Notes under the pieces: model-generated
The model's input: the letters and a program-made list of their open reading frames with translations, nothing else
Databases searched by the model: none
What the model was told of the DNA's origin: nothing
Made by a program: the position numbers and the translations under genes
Assembly: GCF_026745355.1 (NCBI RefSeq)
Contig: NC_079206.1
Span: forward strand, 48,079,108 to 48,143,107
DNA from: Beta vulgaris subsp. vulgaris
Lineage: Eukaryota > Streptophyta > Magnoliopsida > Caryophyllales > Amaranthaceae
Direction of reading: 5' to 3'
Length of the DNA stretch: 64,000 nucleotides
In this document: positions 1 through 10,596 of the stretch, piece by piece
Layout: the number at the start of each line of letters is the position of its first letter
How positions within the stretch are numbered: position 1 is the first letter of the stretch

Positions 1-144
1 AACTTCAATGACTCTCCATACCTGATAGTTTTCAGCCTTGATGAATATCTCCATGCGGTTCTTCCAATAGTTGTAGTACTTCCCATTGAACATAGGAGGG
101 CTTTGAGTGGAATAACCTTCTTCAAGTTTCTCGGTGGTATTCAT
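1..144 (-). CDS. Copia gag N-terminus, cut by window edge
   Basis: The minus-strand frame starts at the ATG at 144-142 and runs off the left edge of the window. It encodes the opening of a Copia capsid-like polyprotein, including FNGKYYNYWKNRMEIF followed by a Trp-containing segment. This is the conserved N-terminal block of Copia gag proteins, which package element RNA in the cytoplasm. It sits just downstream of a Met-tRNA-type primer site (207-195), where gag should start. The frame stays open upstream towards the primer site without another ATG, so 144 is the natural start. The wording resembles the SIRE group, but the clade is not proved from 48 residues. Protease and polymerase lie outside the window, so whether the element is intact is unknown. 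Confidence 0.8.
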   Translation of the reverse strand, partial: MNTTEKLEEGYSTQSPPMFNGKYYNYWKNRMEIFIKAENYQVWRVIEV

Positions 145-194
145 TGTTCCTTGGATCTTTTCCTCAATAGGGTTTCCTATCTTGCGTGAGTTCT

Positions 195-207
195 GGCTCT
201 GATACCA
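195..207 (-). other. primer-binding site, initiator Met-tRNA type
   Basis: On the minus strand the sequence reads TGGTATCAGAGCC, the standard Copia primer site complementary to the 3' end of initiator methionine tRNA. It lies two bases inside the LTR end, which fixes both the LTR boundary and the direction of the element. Confidence 0.9.
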
Positions 208-209
208 AT

Positions 210-1633
210 TGTTATTTCCCTAGGAACACTACAAGAGGGGGGGGGGTGAATTGTAGGTGTAGAAATAAACGTAACTTTTTGCGGAAATTAAAACTTAAAC
301 GAATAAACAAGCTAAAGGAACACAAGGGATTTTTACGAGGAAAAACTTCTTGGGCCCAACAAGAAGAAACAACCTCGACCACTAGGGATTTTAAACTCAA
401 CACTTTCACTAATTAGGCCAAACAACTCTGTTACAACCTAATTCTAACTCGAGCCCTACCTTGAGTTCCTAAACTCAAGTTCCTGAACCACTGTTCCCTT
501 AACAACAGTTCCTCTCAACTTCACTCGAAGTTTTCTCACACATACAAGCTTCACTCAAAGCCTTTCTCTTACAGAACTTCACTCAAAGTTCCCTTACCCC
601 AAAAAACCAAAATACAATTGATCGAAATAAGCTTAGTGGAATTAGAGTAAGAAGGCAAAGAACAAATGGCTATTATGAGAGAATGAAGGCACTGACACTT
701 AATAAGTTAAACTCACTTAATTACTTAGTCAGACACACTTTGGAACTTATCTAGACTTCTATATTTATAGTGGTAATCATGAAGAACGTTGGAGTAATGT
801 TAGAGTACACGTTTTAATCCATTTACCCATGATGTTCCTTCCCCTAAGGAACACGTTTTACATCATGTCCCATGATCCCATGAACTATAAATGAACGTGG
901 ATAAAATGCAGCCATTACTCCTAAATAATAGGGGTTCCTTCAACATAATCCGAAAATCAGTTTTTATAAACTCTTTTTATCTTTAAATCTGAATTTCTAA
1001 TCTTTAAGAAAATAATATCTTTGAAATAAAATCTTTCTAACAATCGGATATTTATTTTCTTATTTTTCGAAAAATAATATCTTTCCAAAACAGATTTTCT
1101 TTTTAAAACTGATTTTATCATTTGAAATTAGAAATAACTAATTTCCTATAATCTAGGCATGACTTACTCCATTAACTTTTAATCGTTACACTAAGTACAC
1201 GCCTAAGTCTAGTTCCTTATATTAGTTCAGTTCCTTTAACATATTTACTAAGTGCCACTGAGTTTGTTCCTTACAGAGGAACAAACGCTTCATTCTCAAA
1301 TATTCTGCCACAGTTCCTTACCATTCTTTCTTTGTTCCTTTACATTGGAACTAGAAAATAAAACGCCTAGCTTCTATTATTCTTGATCCAATGCTTGCTC
1401 CAGTATCAACATAGAAACTTCTTTACTTAGCCTTTGAAATCCTCTCTTGACTTCTTTATTGACTTTGTATTCTCTCAGTTCCTTGCATTGATACCTTAGA
1501 CACCATACACTTAAATAATTCATTAGTTCACTACTTAGTTTGTTCCTTTGTTTCTTTGTCATTATCAAAACTAGGGTTCAACATATACTATGTCTTTTGT
1601 GGTTAGGTCATCTTCAAAACTCAAGGGTCAACA
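210..1633 (-). repeat. 5' LTR of the left-edge Copia element
   Basis: The LTR begins with TG next to the primer site and ends with CA at 1632-1633. On the minus strand the far end reads TGTTGACCCTTGAGTTTTG. It is about 1.42 kb, long for Copia but usual for SIRE-like elements. A second TGTTGAACCC start-like motif at 1583 is an alternative boundary. I prefer 1633 because Gypsy coding sequence starts immediately after it. Short TTCACTCAAAG and GTTCCTT repeats are scattered through it. No coding sequence is supported here. Confidence 0.65.
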
Positions 1634-1639
1634 CTTTCT

Positions 1640-3103
1640 TTGGGAGTGTCAGTTTTCGACGAGATTATTGAGGGTCAAGTCGGGGATGAGCACCTAGACA
1701 AGATGAAGGAGAAAATGAAGCAAGGTAAGGAAGTTGACTTCAAGATTCATGATGATGGGAGTCTAAGGTTTAAAGGGAGGTGGTGTGTACCACAGAAGTG
1801 CAATGACCTTAAGAGACGTCTTATGGACGAGGGGCATGATACTCCATATTCTGTGCACCCTGGGGGTGACAAGTTGTACAAAGACCTTAAGGTGATCTAT
1901 TGGTGGCCAAACATGAAGCGAGAGGTAGCTGAGTATGTTCTAAGTGCTACTGTCAGAAAGTGAAGATTGACCATAAGAGACCATGGGAAAGTTCAATCGT
2001 TAGAGGTCCCTGGATGGAAGTGGGATTCTATTTCTATGGACTTTGTGACTGCCTTACCCAAGACGAAGAGTGGAAATGACACCATTTGGGTTATTGTGGA
2101 TAGACTGACCAAGTCCGCCGTGTTCATACCTATTAAGGAGACATGGAAAAAGAAGCAACTCGCTAAGACCTATATCAACATGTAGTAGATTGCATGGAGT
2201 TCCAAAGGACATTATCTCGGATCGTGACTCTAGATTTCTATCTAAGTTTTGGAAAAAGGTCCAAAACCTTGGACAACATTGAAAATGAGTACCGCCTTTC
2301 ACCCTGCGACCGATGGTCAGACTGAGAGGACTAATCAGACTATGGAGGATATGTTGAGAGCTTGTGCAATTGATTTTCAAGGAAGTTGGGAGGACCAATT
2401 AGATTTGATTGAGTTTTCTTACAACAATAGTTACCATGCGAGTATAAAGATGGCACCTTTTGAGGCATTATATGGAAGGAAGTGTAGAAGTCCCATTTGC
2501 TGGAATGAATTTAGCGAAAATATAGTTTTGGGGACTGAATTTATTGAGGAGACCGTCAAGAATGTCAAATTGATTCAGGCTCGAATTCAAGCTGCGCAAG
2601 ATAGGCAGAAGAGTTATGCAGATTTAAAACGTCGCGAAGATGAGTTTGCTGTAGGTGATAAAGTATTCTTGAAAGTATCACCCACTAAAGGCGTTATGAG
2701 ATTTGGGAAAAAGGGCAAGCTAAGTGCTAAATATGTAGGCCCATATGAGATTTTGGAGCGCATTGGGAAAGTAGCTTATAGATTGGCATTGCCAATGGAG
2801 TTTGAAAAGATGCATGATGTATTCCATATCTCCCAACTTAAACGCTATATTCCTGACGAGCGTCATGTGTTAGAGCCTGAAAGAGTTCAGATAGATAGTA
2901 GCCTCACATATGAGGAAAGACCTGTCAAGATTCTCGACAGGAAAGTGCGTAGTACGCGCAACAAAGATGTTCATATTGTCAAAGTTCTTTGGTCTAACCA
3001 CGAGTCAGAAGAGGCAACGTGGGAAGCCGAAGAGGATATGAAGAAAAAGTATCCAGATCTATTCCTTGAGGTGAGTTACGAGGGCGTAACTCGTTTTCTT
3101 TAA
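1640..3103 (+). pseudogene. Gypsy integrase with C-terminal chromodomain, frameshifted
   Basis: This encodes the integrase that inserts element cDNA into chromosomes, with a C-terminal chromodomain thought to target heterochromatin. The zinc-binding H...H part is at about 1843-1930 (HDTPYSVHPGGDKLYKDL). The catalytic core begins with WDSISMDFVTALPK near 2018. The last catalytic Glu lies in DGQTERTNQTMEDML near 2313. A GPYEILERIGKVAYRL segment (2740-2790) and a chromodomain with EEATWEAEEDMKKKYP (3008-3055) follow. Stops at 1961-1963 and 2183-2185 come from small indels: the expected Cys pair and the SDRDSRF segment are found in shifted frames around 1940-1985 and 2185-2255. The frame from 2249 to 3103 is otherwise open. 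The gene is therefore broken, with its 5' end removed by the nested Copia insertion. Confidence 0.85.
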
Positions 3104-3362
3104 GGGGGGTAGAATGCGATAAATTTCGCGCTTTTGTCTATTTTTATGAGATTTTCATGCATATGTATGCCTATGTCGGGCAAGTTGCACATGTTAGTGC
3201 AAAAGAAGTAGAGTCTCCGCATAAGAAAATGTTCATAAGTAACACAAGTGTCTTAAAAATGGGAAGGTGCACTAGGCACTATCTTTCTTAAAAGTTTTCG
3301 AAATGTTGAGTTCAAACTTTTAAAGTACGAGGGTTTTGTGTTAAGTTTCGGGACGAAACTTC

Positions 3363-3378
3363 TTTTAAGGGGGTAGAC
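3363..3378 (+). other. polypurine tract of Gypsy element
   Basis: TTTTAAGGGGGTAGAC lies directly before the TG that opens the 3' LTR. This is where plus-strand DNA synthesis is primed. A similar run at 3102-3113 follows the stop codon but is not next to an LTR start. Confidence 0.75.
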
Positions 3379-5892
3379 TGTAATCCCCCACAATTTTAAA
3401 GAATTTTCATAAATATATTAAAGTATTTATGTAGTTATATTTAAATCCAAATGAGTTTGGAAAATGATTTGACTTTTAAAAAGGGTTGACTATTTTAAAA
3501 GTCAACTAAAAATATTTTTCATAGCTTAATAAAATTTGTAATGTTTTAATTAAGCATGTTTTAATAAGAGTTTTAATTATTAAAGGTATTTGAAAAGGAA
3601 GCTTAATGGAATCGAAAGCCCAAAAGTGATAAAAAGGGAAGGGTTATTTGATGACTAAAGTCCTAATGAGCCCATCTTCTTAGTCATCAAAGTTTCATTT
3701 ATTAAAAATCTCTTTTTCCTAAGCCCAAAAGGCAAAAGCCTCTATTTAAATATCCTAAAAACCCAAATTTTACCCTACACACTTTATTTCTCTCTCCTCT
3801 TTCCACGTGATTCTCTCCTCTCTCTCTCACTCGACGCTTTTCTTTCCTTCTCTCTTCTCCTTTGTGCGCATTCTTGATCTTCTTCTCAAAAATTGTTTCT
3901 TCTTCTTCAAGTAACATTTCTTGTTGAACACGAAACGTCACAAATCTTTGATTGAGCCGAAAATTCCGCGCTGCTACCGTGCTGCTGTGCTGTCCGGCCT
4001 TCCTCTTCTCCATTGTTGTGGTTGTTTTTCTTTTCTTCCTCTCTAAGATTCCATTAAAGTAATAGTTTTTATATTATTTTATTATTTATTAGCATGTTTA
4101 GATTTAAATTATGTTTTTATATGCTAAAAATATTTTCGGCATTATGTTTATTAGTGTAATAAATTCAGATTTTATATTTAAGTTATTTCAGTTTTTATCA
4201 TGAAATTTATAGTTTTTAGGGTTTTTAATCACTAGAAACTATATTTATAAAGTATAAATCATGAGATTTGGTTAGTATATAATTTATACGTATTAATTAT
4301 ATTTTCAGAAGATTTATAAAATTTTATAAATGCTGTAATTTCAGAAAATAAGTATTTTAAGGGTTTTAAATGATTTTTAATCACTAGAATAGTTGTACTA
4401 TACTAGGGATTAAAAATAACGAAAGTTTGGTATTTTAAAAACACGTTTAAGGGGGTTTTGATCGTTTTAAAGTTGCTGTAAATTTTTAGTTCGAAGTATT
4501 TATTTCATTATTTTATTTTCTAGGCGGAGATTTCGTAGTAGGAGACTTTTAGCGAGTAAAAGTGGCCTACAGATTTGTTTATACAAGGTACGTACATTGT
4601 CTACGTGCTATATGATTTAGAAGCATGCTCTAAGAATGTTTTATTTATTAGTATTATGTATAGGACTCTATTTGTTCATATATATGATTTACTGGAATTG
4701 TTTTACATGTTATTTGCCTGTGTGCTACATGTAAACTAAATGTATTTATGATTTTAAATGTTTCTATTGAAGTTTGATGCAAGCAGGATAAGTCAAGTTA
4801 TTTATTAATTCGTGAGTGAATTAATGTAAGTTAGATTGAATCATGTTTTACATGGATTCTTGAGTATTATTATTATCTTATAAGAACCGTGGATCTTATT
4901 TGGTAAGTACAAGTTATACCTATATAAAGGTAAAGTTTATTGTTGGCTAGGTTCAACAAGCAAGTTAGTAAAGTATAAAAAGAAGTTAAAGGAGTCTTGA
5001 TTGATAAGTTGGAACACTTGTTAATCCAAAGATAAAAAGGAATTCTGTTATGATTGTGTGATTATTAGTTATGTGTTATTTGCTTGGTTGGTGTCAACAC
5101 AAGTAATAAAATATATTCAACGTAAAGTGAAACGAGAATAGGTTATAGACTTTAGACTGGTGCACGTCTAGATTGGACACTAAGGGTTGGAGTACATGGT
5201 GGTAGCCCATGGCTTTTCTAGGATTGGATTGATCACCATTCCTCATTAGTTCAAAGGTTCCTCGATATCGTAGGTCATTTTGGAATATGTGGTAGCTCCC
5301 GTATTTCCTATTTTCAGTATAGACAACTCGTCCAATAACTATTCCATTTAAAGAAGAAATAAAGTTTAGAGTCTAGTTCAGTAAGAGTTGTCTGCAGATT
5401 ATTATATGTTTTATATTATTATTTATCCCTGCAAGTTATATTTTGTAGTATCATGTTTAGGATTATGTATGTCTGATATGTAGTACTCAGCTTTGCTGAT
5501 TACGTGCTTGTTGTGTTTGTGATCATGGCTTTGCCTATTGATCCTGTGGTGATCCTTCGGGGGAGCAGAGTCAAGACAACATTGACATTACAGGTTCGAA
5601 GATGCATCTCATTGGGAATCTGGAATGGAGAGACTCTTGTATTATTAGTTTCATTTAAGTTGTTTTCATAGGAGCTTATGTTTTCAGACAATAGTTTTAA
5701 GTTGGTGTGTTTTAGTTTCTGACATTGTTGTTGATTTCATAAGTTTTAATAAAGTTGATTTTTAATAAGTATTTTCCGCTGCAAAATTCTGAGTAAGCCG
5801 AAACGTTATCACACGGGCGATAATGCCTGGGTAATTCTCTAAGGTTTATTATAAAAGTATTTTCTAGAAAAGAGAATTATCGGGGTGTTACA
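3379..5892 (+). repeat. 3' LTR of the Gypsy chromovirus
   Basis: The LTR starts TGTAATCCCCC at 3379 and ends GGGGTGTTACA at 5892, giving matching inverted ends and a length of about 2.5 kb. It contains GTACTCAGCTTTGCTGAT at 5483-5500, which recurs exactly in the solo LTR at 54530-57985 (57572-57589). No protein-coding gene is supported inside; the short frame near 3702-4013 is a shadow of a pyrimidine-rich stretch. The 5' LTR and the second target-site copy lie outside the window. Confidence 0.8.
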
Positions 5893-5953
5893 CGGGTGGT
5901 GGATGCGGGTGATGCTCCACTTGCCCCGAACCCGATCCATTTCCATCCCTAAC

Positions 5954-7489
5954 GGTGATAAAGCACAAGCCATCGGGGATGTACACATCCCGCCAAGTAT
6001 GTTAAATCGTGAGTTTATGAGGAGGATTCAAAAGGGAAAAGTCGTTGCAACATTAAAAAAGATGGGATTGAAGAAAGCTACGGGGCCAGATGGCATACCT
6101 ATAGAAGTTTGGAGGTGTTTAGGGGGGAGAGGAATCGAATGGCTGACAACATTCTTCAACATGATTTGGAGACACAACAAAATGCCATTAGAGTAAAGGA
6201 AGAGTACTTTGATTCCTTTGTATAAGAACAAAGGCGATGTACAAGATTGTACCAACTACCGAGGAATCAAACTAATGAGTCATACTATGAAACTCTAGGA
6301 ACGGGTGATTGAGCAAAGACTTAGGAAACATGTAAAGATATCGGAGAACCAATTTGGATTTATGCCTAGAAGATCGACTATAGAGGCCATCCACCTCATA
6401 AGACAAACAATGGAATATTACCGTGATAGGAAGAAGGATCTACATATGGTTTTCATTGATTTGGAGAAGGCATATGATAGAGTACCAAGAGAAATACTTT
6501 GGTGGGCGTTGGCAAGGAAAGGTGTTCCACAGAAATATATAGATATCATCAAGGATATGTATGAGGGGGCAATTACGAGTGTGCGGACTACGGTGGGGAG
6601 GACAGAAGAGTTCCCTATTACGATCGGAGTGCATCAAGGTTCTGCACTTAGTCCCTTTCTCTTTGCTCTAGTCATGGACGAACTAACGAGGTAAGTTCAA
6701 GATGATATACCATGGTGTATGATGTTTGCGGATGATATTGTGTTGATTGATGAGACAAAGGAAGGTGTTGAGAGTAAGTTGGAATTGTGGAGGCATACAT
6801 TAGAAGCCCGTGGTTTTAGATTGAGCAGAAGTAAGACGAAGTATATGGAGTGCGAGTTCAGTGGGGTTATAAGCAGCGAGGCGGGGGCGGTCACTTTGGA
6901 TAGCAAAGTGGTTTAAGGATCGAACATCTTCTGTTACCTAGGATCCATTCTCCAAAAGGATGGAGAACTAGATGGAGACGTGGCGCATAGAATTAACACC
7001 GGTTGGTTAAAGTGGAAAAGCGCCACCGGATTCCTTTGTGATTCCGGCATTCCCTAAAGATTGAAGGGAAAGTTCTACCGCACTGCAATCAGGCCTGCTT
7101 TGTTATATGGCACCGAATGTTGGGCGGTGAAACAATGCAACGTTCATAAGATGAACGTGGCGGAGATGCGTATGTTGCGGTGGATGTGTGGCCACACAAG
7201 GAAGGACCGATTAAGAAATGAAGTGATCTGGAAAAAAGTTGGAGTTGCATCCATTGAAGAAAAGATGAGGGAGAATCGGTTAAGATGGTTTGGGCATGTG
7301 AAAAGGAGATCAGGTGATGCACCGGTGAGAAGAATTGAAGAGTGGAGAAGTAATCAAATTGTAAAGGGTAGGGAAAGACCTAAGATGACTTGGCTGAGGG
7401 TAATTGAAAGTGATATGAGGTTACTTGGGATTGAGGAGAGCATGAAGTTGGATATAAGTGGGCGGAGGGGCAGTATCTATGTGGAATAA
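5954..7489 (+). pseudogene. RTE-type LINE reverse transcriptase, five in-frame stops
   Basis: This is the reverse transcriptase half of a plant RTE LINE ORF. Visible blocks are KKATGPDGIPIEVWRCLG (about 6075-6128), YKNKGDVQDCTNYRGI (6222-6269), [10 protein letters not shown] (6350-6379), [18 protein letters not shown] (6450-6503), [19 protein letters not shown] (6627-6683), and the catalytic FADDIVL (6725-6745). The C-terminal part has RPALLYGTECWAVK and MLRWMCGHTRKDRLRN. A single reading frame holds from 5885 to 7489. It is broken only by stops at 6194-6196, 6296-6298, 6692-6694, 6914-6916 and 7056-7058, with no frameshift seen. The endonuclease half upstream is missing, so the copy is 5'-truncated or was cut by the neighbouring Gypsy insertion. 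Confidence 0.9.
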
Positions 7490-7762
7490 GGGGTGTGATT
7501 ATTGCTTTTATTTTATTTGTTTTTGTCAATTGTGTTGGTATTAAAACCTTTTGTTGAAAACCTCTTCTAAACACTTTTTGGTGTAACGTGTAAACCTTGT
7601 TTTCAAAAAAAAAAAAATCTTTAAAAATTCTTAAAACTTAAACCCTTTTTTTTTTTTAAAAAAAAACTTTTATCACTCTTGACGATGCCATCTCCTCTAG
7701 TCACGATTCTAGTTGACGATTCATGTTAGCCGACCCCAAATCACTTTGGGAATAAGGCTTAG

Positions 7763-7784
7763 TTGTTGTTGTTGTTGTTGTTGT
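7763..7784 (+). repeat. (GTT)n microsatellite, LINE tail
   Basis: About seven GTT units directly follow the conserved RTE 3' end motif and mark the LINE terminus. Confidence 0.9.
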
Positions 7785-8935
7785 TTTTGATATATCTAAG
7801 GCCTTGATCTTTTAGGCTTCTTTGGAGAAGCCCTTGGAGTGTTACAAATACAACAAAGAGAAAATAAACCAGGTAAGACATTAGTATATTCACAAGAAAT
7901 CTTTCAACTCCCATGTATCTTAATTTTGAAATTTTTTAAATAATATAACTACTCAGCTTTTGATTGAGAATGATTTTTTTCACTAAAGAAGTTAGCTTGC
8001 TTAGCTCCTACAAGCTCTTTAGAATTCATCAAGAAACTCGAGTTGAACAATGGAGGGCCTAAGGTAGAATACCAACTCCCTGCATCTTTTTCTGTGAAAA
8101 AACAGTTTCATGCCCCGTATTGGGTACTGAATTTGAGGAAGTTTATGAGATTCGGTATCTGAAACTACTATTAGCTTGAGAGACATTCAAAAGCATAAAG
8201 CTCGAATGAATGGTTTAAAAGACTCAGATTCAAAATCACTCAGGATGTTTTTTGGTGTTGATCAGTCAAGACTTCCATCCTTGCTGATAATGTGAATAGC
8301 CTGTTTTGTGAATTGTGATGGCCCTGATGAATGATGTCAATATTTTTTCCTATATATGCTCCTGCTGTCTAAACTTTATGACCTGTTATATCTTAAATAC
8401 AACATTATGTTAGAATGGTGTTGTAGCTTCTATTCAGAATTTTCACACGTTATGAACTTGGTTTATATGGGTGTATATAGTAACAACAAAATCAATCATG
8501 TCAAGTCATAGACCACAAGATCAATTTGGTTTGTGTTATTAGCTCTGTCCTTGCCTTGTATTTAGTTGCTCTATCTTGAACATGTTGATATCAGTTTGAA
8601 TCAAATTCTGGGTTTCATGTCTTTTGGTTGCTTTCACAATCCACATTTGCTTTTTTTGTTTCTGATGATGCAAAAATAATTATGGCAGTTGAAAAAGGTG
8701 GGACTTGTGAACCATCAGCTAGAGAGAACTGTTCTGTTGAAGAGCTGAACATTTCTGTAGAAGAGCTGAACGTTTCTGTAGAAGAGCTGAATGTTTTTAC
8801 TGAATACACTTTAGTGTTGCAAAGGAATGTGGAGCAAAATAATTCTTAGAAATAAAGGGACAAGGGACAAAGCACGAAGGCCCAATGAATTTTTCAGAGG
8901 AAGATTCATGGACCTTGATTGATTTATGAAACTAT
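7785..8935. other. unassigned stretch between LINE and Athila
   Basis: No recognisable gene or element was found. The stretch is AT-rich and intron-like. The only notable structure is a 73-codon open frame (8628-8849, plus) whose protein carries three copies of a seven-residue SVEELN(I/V) unit, listed separately. There is no homology I recognise, so it is not called as a gene. Confidence 0.5.
8732..8794 (+). repeat. three tandem 21-bp units (SVEELN repeat)
   Basis: Three near-identical 21-bp copies at 8732-8752, 8753-8773 and 8774-8794 each contain GAAGAGCTGAA. The period is a multiple of three, so the open frame through it (8628-8849) is preserved. The protein is unknown, and it could be either the edge of a real exon or chance. 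Confidence 0.75.
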
Positions 8936-8940
8936 AAGTG

Positions 8941-10581
8941 TGATAAGAGGTTTTTAGTGTGTCGTTAAAGCACTAAGAACCGCTTTCCAAACAATATTTA
9001 TAATCCTAACAAGCAATTACTAAGGGAATAGTAAGGGCAAGTCAAGGGTCGATCCACAGGGAAACAGGGATTGGTTAAAGGTTAACTAGTCTAGACTACC
9101 TAATTGAAAGGTATTTGGGGGTTTGAAAGAGTTTTGGTATCTATTAAATCTAACTAATATCACGAACAAACAAATAACACGGGTTTAAATATCAGCTAAA
9201 AGACACTAGAGTTAAGGTTACTAGTATGAATAAGAATAGCCAATGATTGCTAATGCGATTGTGATGTACGGAGATGATTATGCAAGGTTTAGTTTCCCTC
9301 TAAATTACTTGAGTCCTCTATCGAATGGTCCTCAAGAGTAATCACTTAATCAATCAACTAAATCCTCTCTCGAATGGTCTTTAGTTAATTGACTAAAAGA
9401 TTCAATAAGTTTGGAAAATCCCTAATGAAGGATCCCCTTAATTTCCATCCAATATCTTGGCATAGAAATTAAGTTGATTCTTGGGGATGATAAAAGAGTT
9501 CAAAATTCGATAGGAACATTTGAAATCAAAATGCCAAAGTATAAATGTGATCAATATCTATCCTAAGGTTTCAAAACACCAAGATCAATGCATAAACTTC
9601 TCTAAACATCACAATCACATCAACATCATATTGAAAACCCTAATTCATACTTTCACCCTAACCCTAGATTATGAAACTACTCATTAATCATGGAGTTAAA
9701 GCAATTAAACAATGAATCTATGGCTAATCTAAGGCTAAACATGATTAAGTAATGATTAAACTAATCTAAATCCAATTATTAAACTAAGAGAATAAAAATC
9801 TAAAATAATCTAAGAACATAAACAAACACCAAGAGAATAATTAAAAACTAAAACTTTGAATTAAGATGAACGAAAAGTACCTTGAATGTCAATCGAATCA
9901 CAAACTATGATCACTAATCTCAATTATCAATGGGAACTAAAGTGTTTTCTCTCTAATACAAAACCCTAGAATATTGTGTGAAAGATAGAATGAAAGCGTA
10001 AGTCTAAAACTAAAACAAAATTCGTTTAATGAAGCGAAGGATTTTTTCCCGACTCGCATGGTGCGGGCGCACCACATGTCAGGTGAGGGCGCACCTATGT
10101 CTTCTGTCTTCACTGAAAATCTTCCGTCATAATGTGCGGGCGCACAGGTAGCTGGTGCGGGCGCACCAGACTCAGGTGCAGGCGCACCTGTGTGTTCTGT
10201 CTTTTTCTCCCAGTTTGGCTGTGGTGCGGGCGCAACAGTGATATGTGCGGATCACCGACGTGTGCGGGGGGGGGGGAGGGGGACTCTAGGTGCACCTCAT
10301 GACCTCTCACATCCTCTACCTTGTTTTTTTAAGCCATGCCTCGCATTACTCGTCCCCGAAAAGGGTCATACCTGCAATAAAAATACGAGAAAACATGGTG
10401 AAAGCATATGTGCTAGAAATTCGATCAAAATAGATCGAAAATCTAGCAAAATGTCACTATGATCAAGTATGATCAAATGAAATAGAAGGGAAAAGTGAGG
10501 AGAACGAGGGAAGAAAGGGGAAAAAGGGAACCAAAACAAGCCAAAAGGAATCCATAAAGTGCGTTAGGAACGCACTTATCA
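8941..10581 (-). repeat. 3' LTR of Athila
   Basis: This is the left copy of the 1.6-1.8-kb direct repeat. It matches 23927-25696 over most of its length, including the runs after ACTAAGAACCGC and before GTGCGTTAGGAACGCAC. It has fewer palindromic GTGCGGGCGCAC copies than the right LTR (about 7 against 11, several degraded, at 10060-10260). It also lacks an insertion of roughly 58 bp that is seen in the right LTR. Confidence 0.93.
10060..10262. repeat. degraded palindrome array in 3' LTR
   Basis: About seven copies of GGTGCGGGCGCACC-like palindromes are present, several with point changes (GTGAGGGCGCACC, GTGCAGGCGCACC, GTGCGGATCACC). The stretch ends in a run of about ten Gs at 10265-10274. 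It corresponds to the richer array at 25096-25382 in the other LTR. Confidence 0.85.
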
Positions 10582-10583
10582 AA

Positions 10584-10596
10584 CTCCCCCAAGCTT
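10584..10596 (-). other. Athila polypurine tract
   Basis: On the minus strand AAGCTTGGGGGAG lies two bases before the start of the 3' LTR. This is the expected plus-strand primer and confirms the direction of the element. Confidence 0.85.

Larger units (their letters stand above)
1..1633 (-). mobile_element. 5' end of a Copia LTR retrotransposon (SIRE-like), nested in Gypsy
   Basis: Read on the minus strand, the order is LTR (1633-210), primer site (207-195), then gag (144 onward). That is the 5' end of a Copia element whose body continues beyond the left edge. It interrupts the integrase region of the plus-strand Gypsy element, whose reading frame resumes directly at about 1640. The expected 5-bp target duplication would be CTTTC (1634-1638), but its partner lies outside the window. 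A nested, later insertion is inferred from this arrangement. Confidence 0.75.
1634..5892 (+). mobile_element. 3' part of a chromodomain Gypsy element (Tekay/Del-like)
   Basis: The order is integrase, chromodomain, 3' untranslated region, polypurine tract (3363-3378), then LTR (3379-5892), all on the plus strand. The upstream part (gag, protease, RT, 5' LTR) is absent because the Copia insertion separates it and it lies beyond the left edge. The C-terminal chromodomain and the TGTAA...TTACA LTR ends are features of plant chromoviruses of the Tekay/Del type. Frameshifts in integrase indicate a dead copy. Confidence 0.8.
5954..7784 (+). mobile_element. 5'-truncated RTE LINE with (GTT)n tail
   Basis: After the RT frame comes a 3' untranslated region with A/T homopolymers (7600-7670). 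It ends with TTAGCCGACCCCAAATCACT, a short stretch and a GTT microsatellite at 7763-7784. This is the signature 3' end of plant RTE LINEs, which finish in a simple repeat rather than poly(A). The left limit is where LINE-like protein sequence becomes recognisable. Bases 5893-5953 between the Gypsy LTR and the LINE could not be assigned. No target duplication could be confirmed. Confidence 0.8.

Noticed and set aside
3102..3113. AAGGGGGG run after the Gypsy stop codon as polypurine tract
   Set aside because: The following sequence is not an LTR start; the run at 3363-3378 directly precedes the TGTAAT LTR end.
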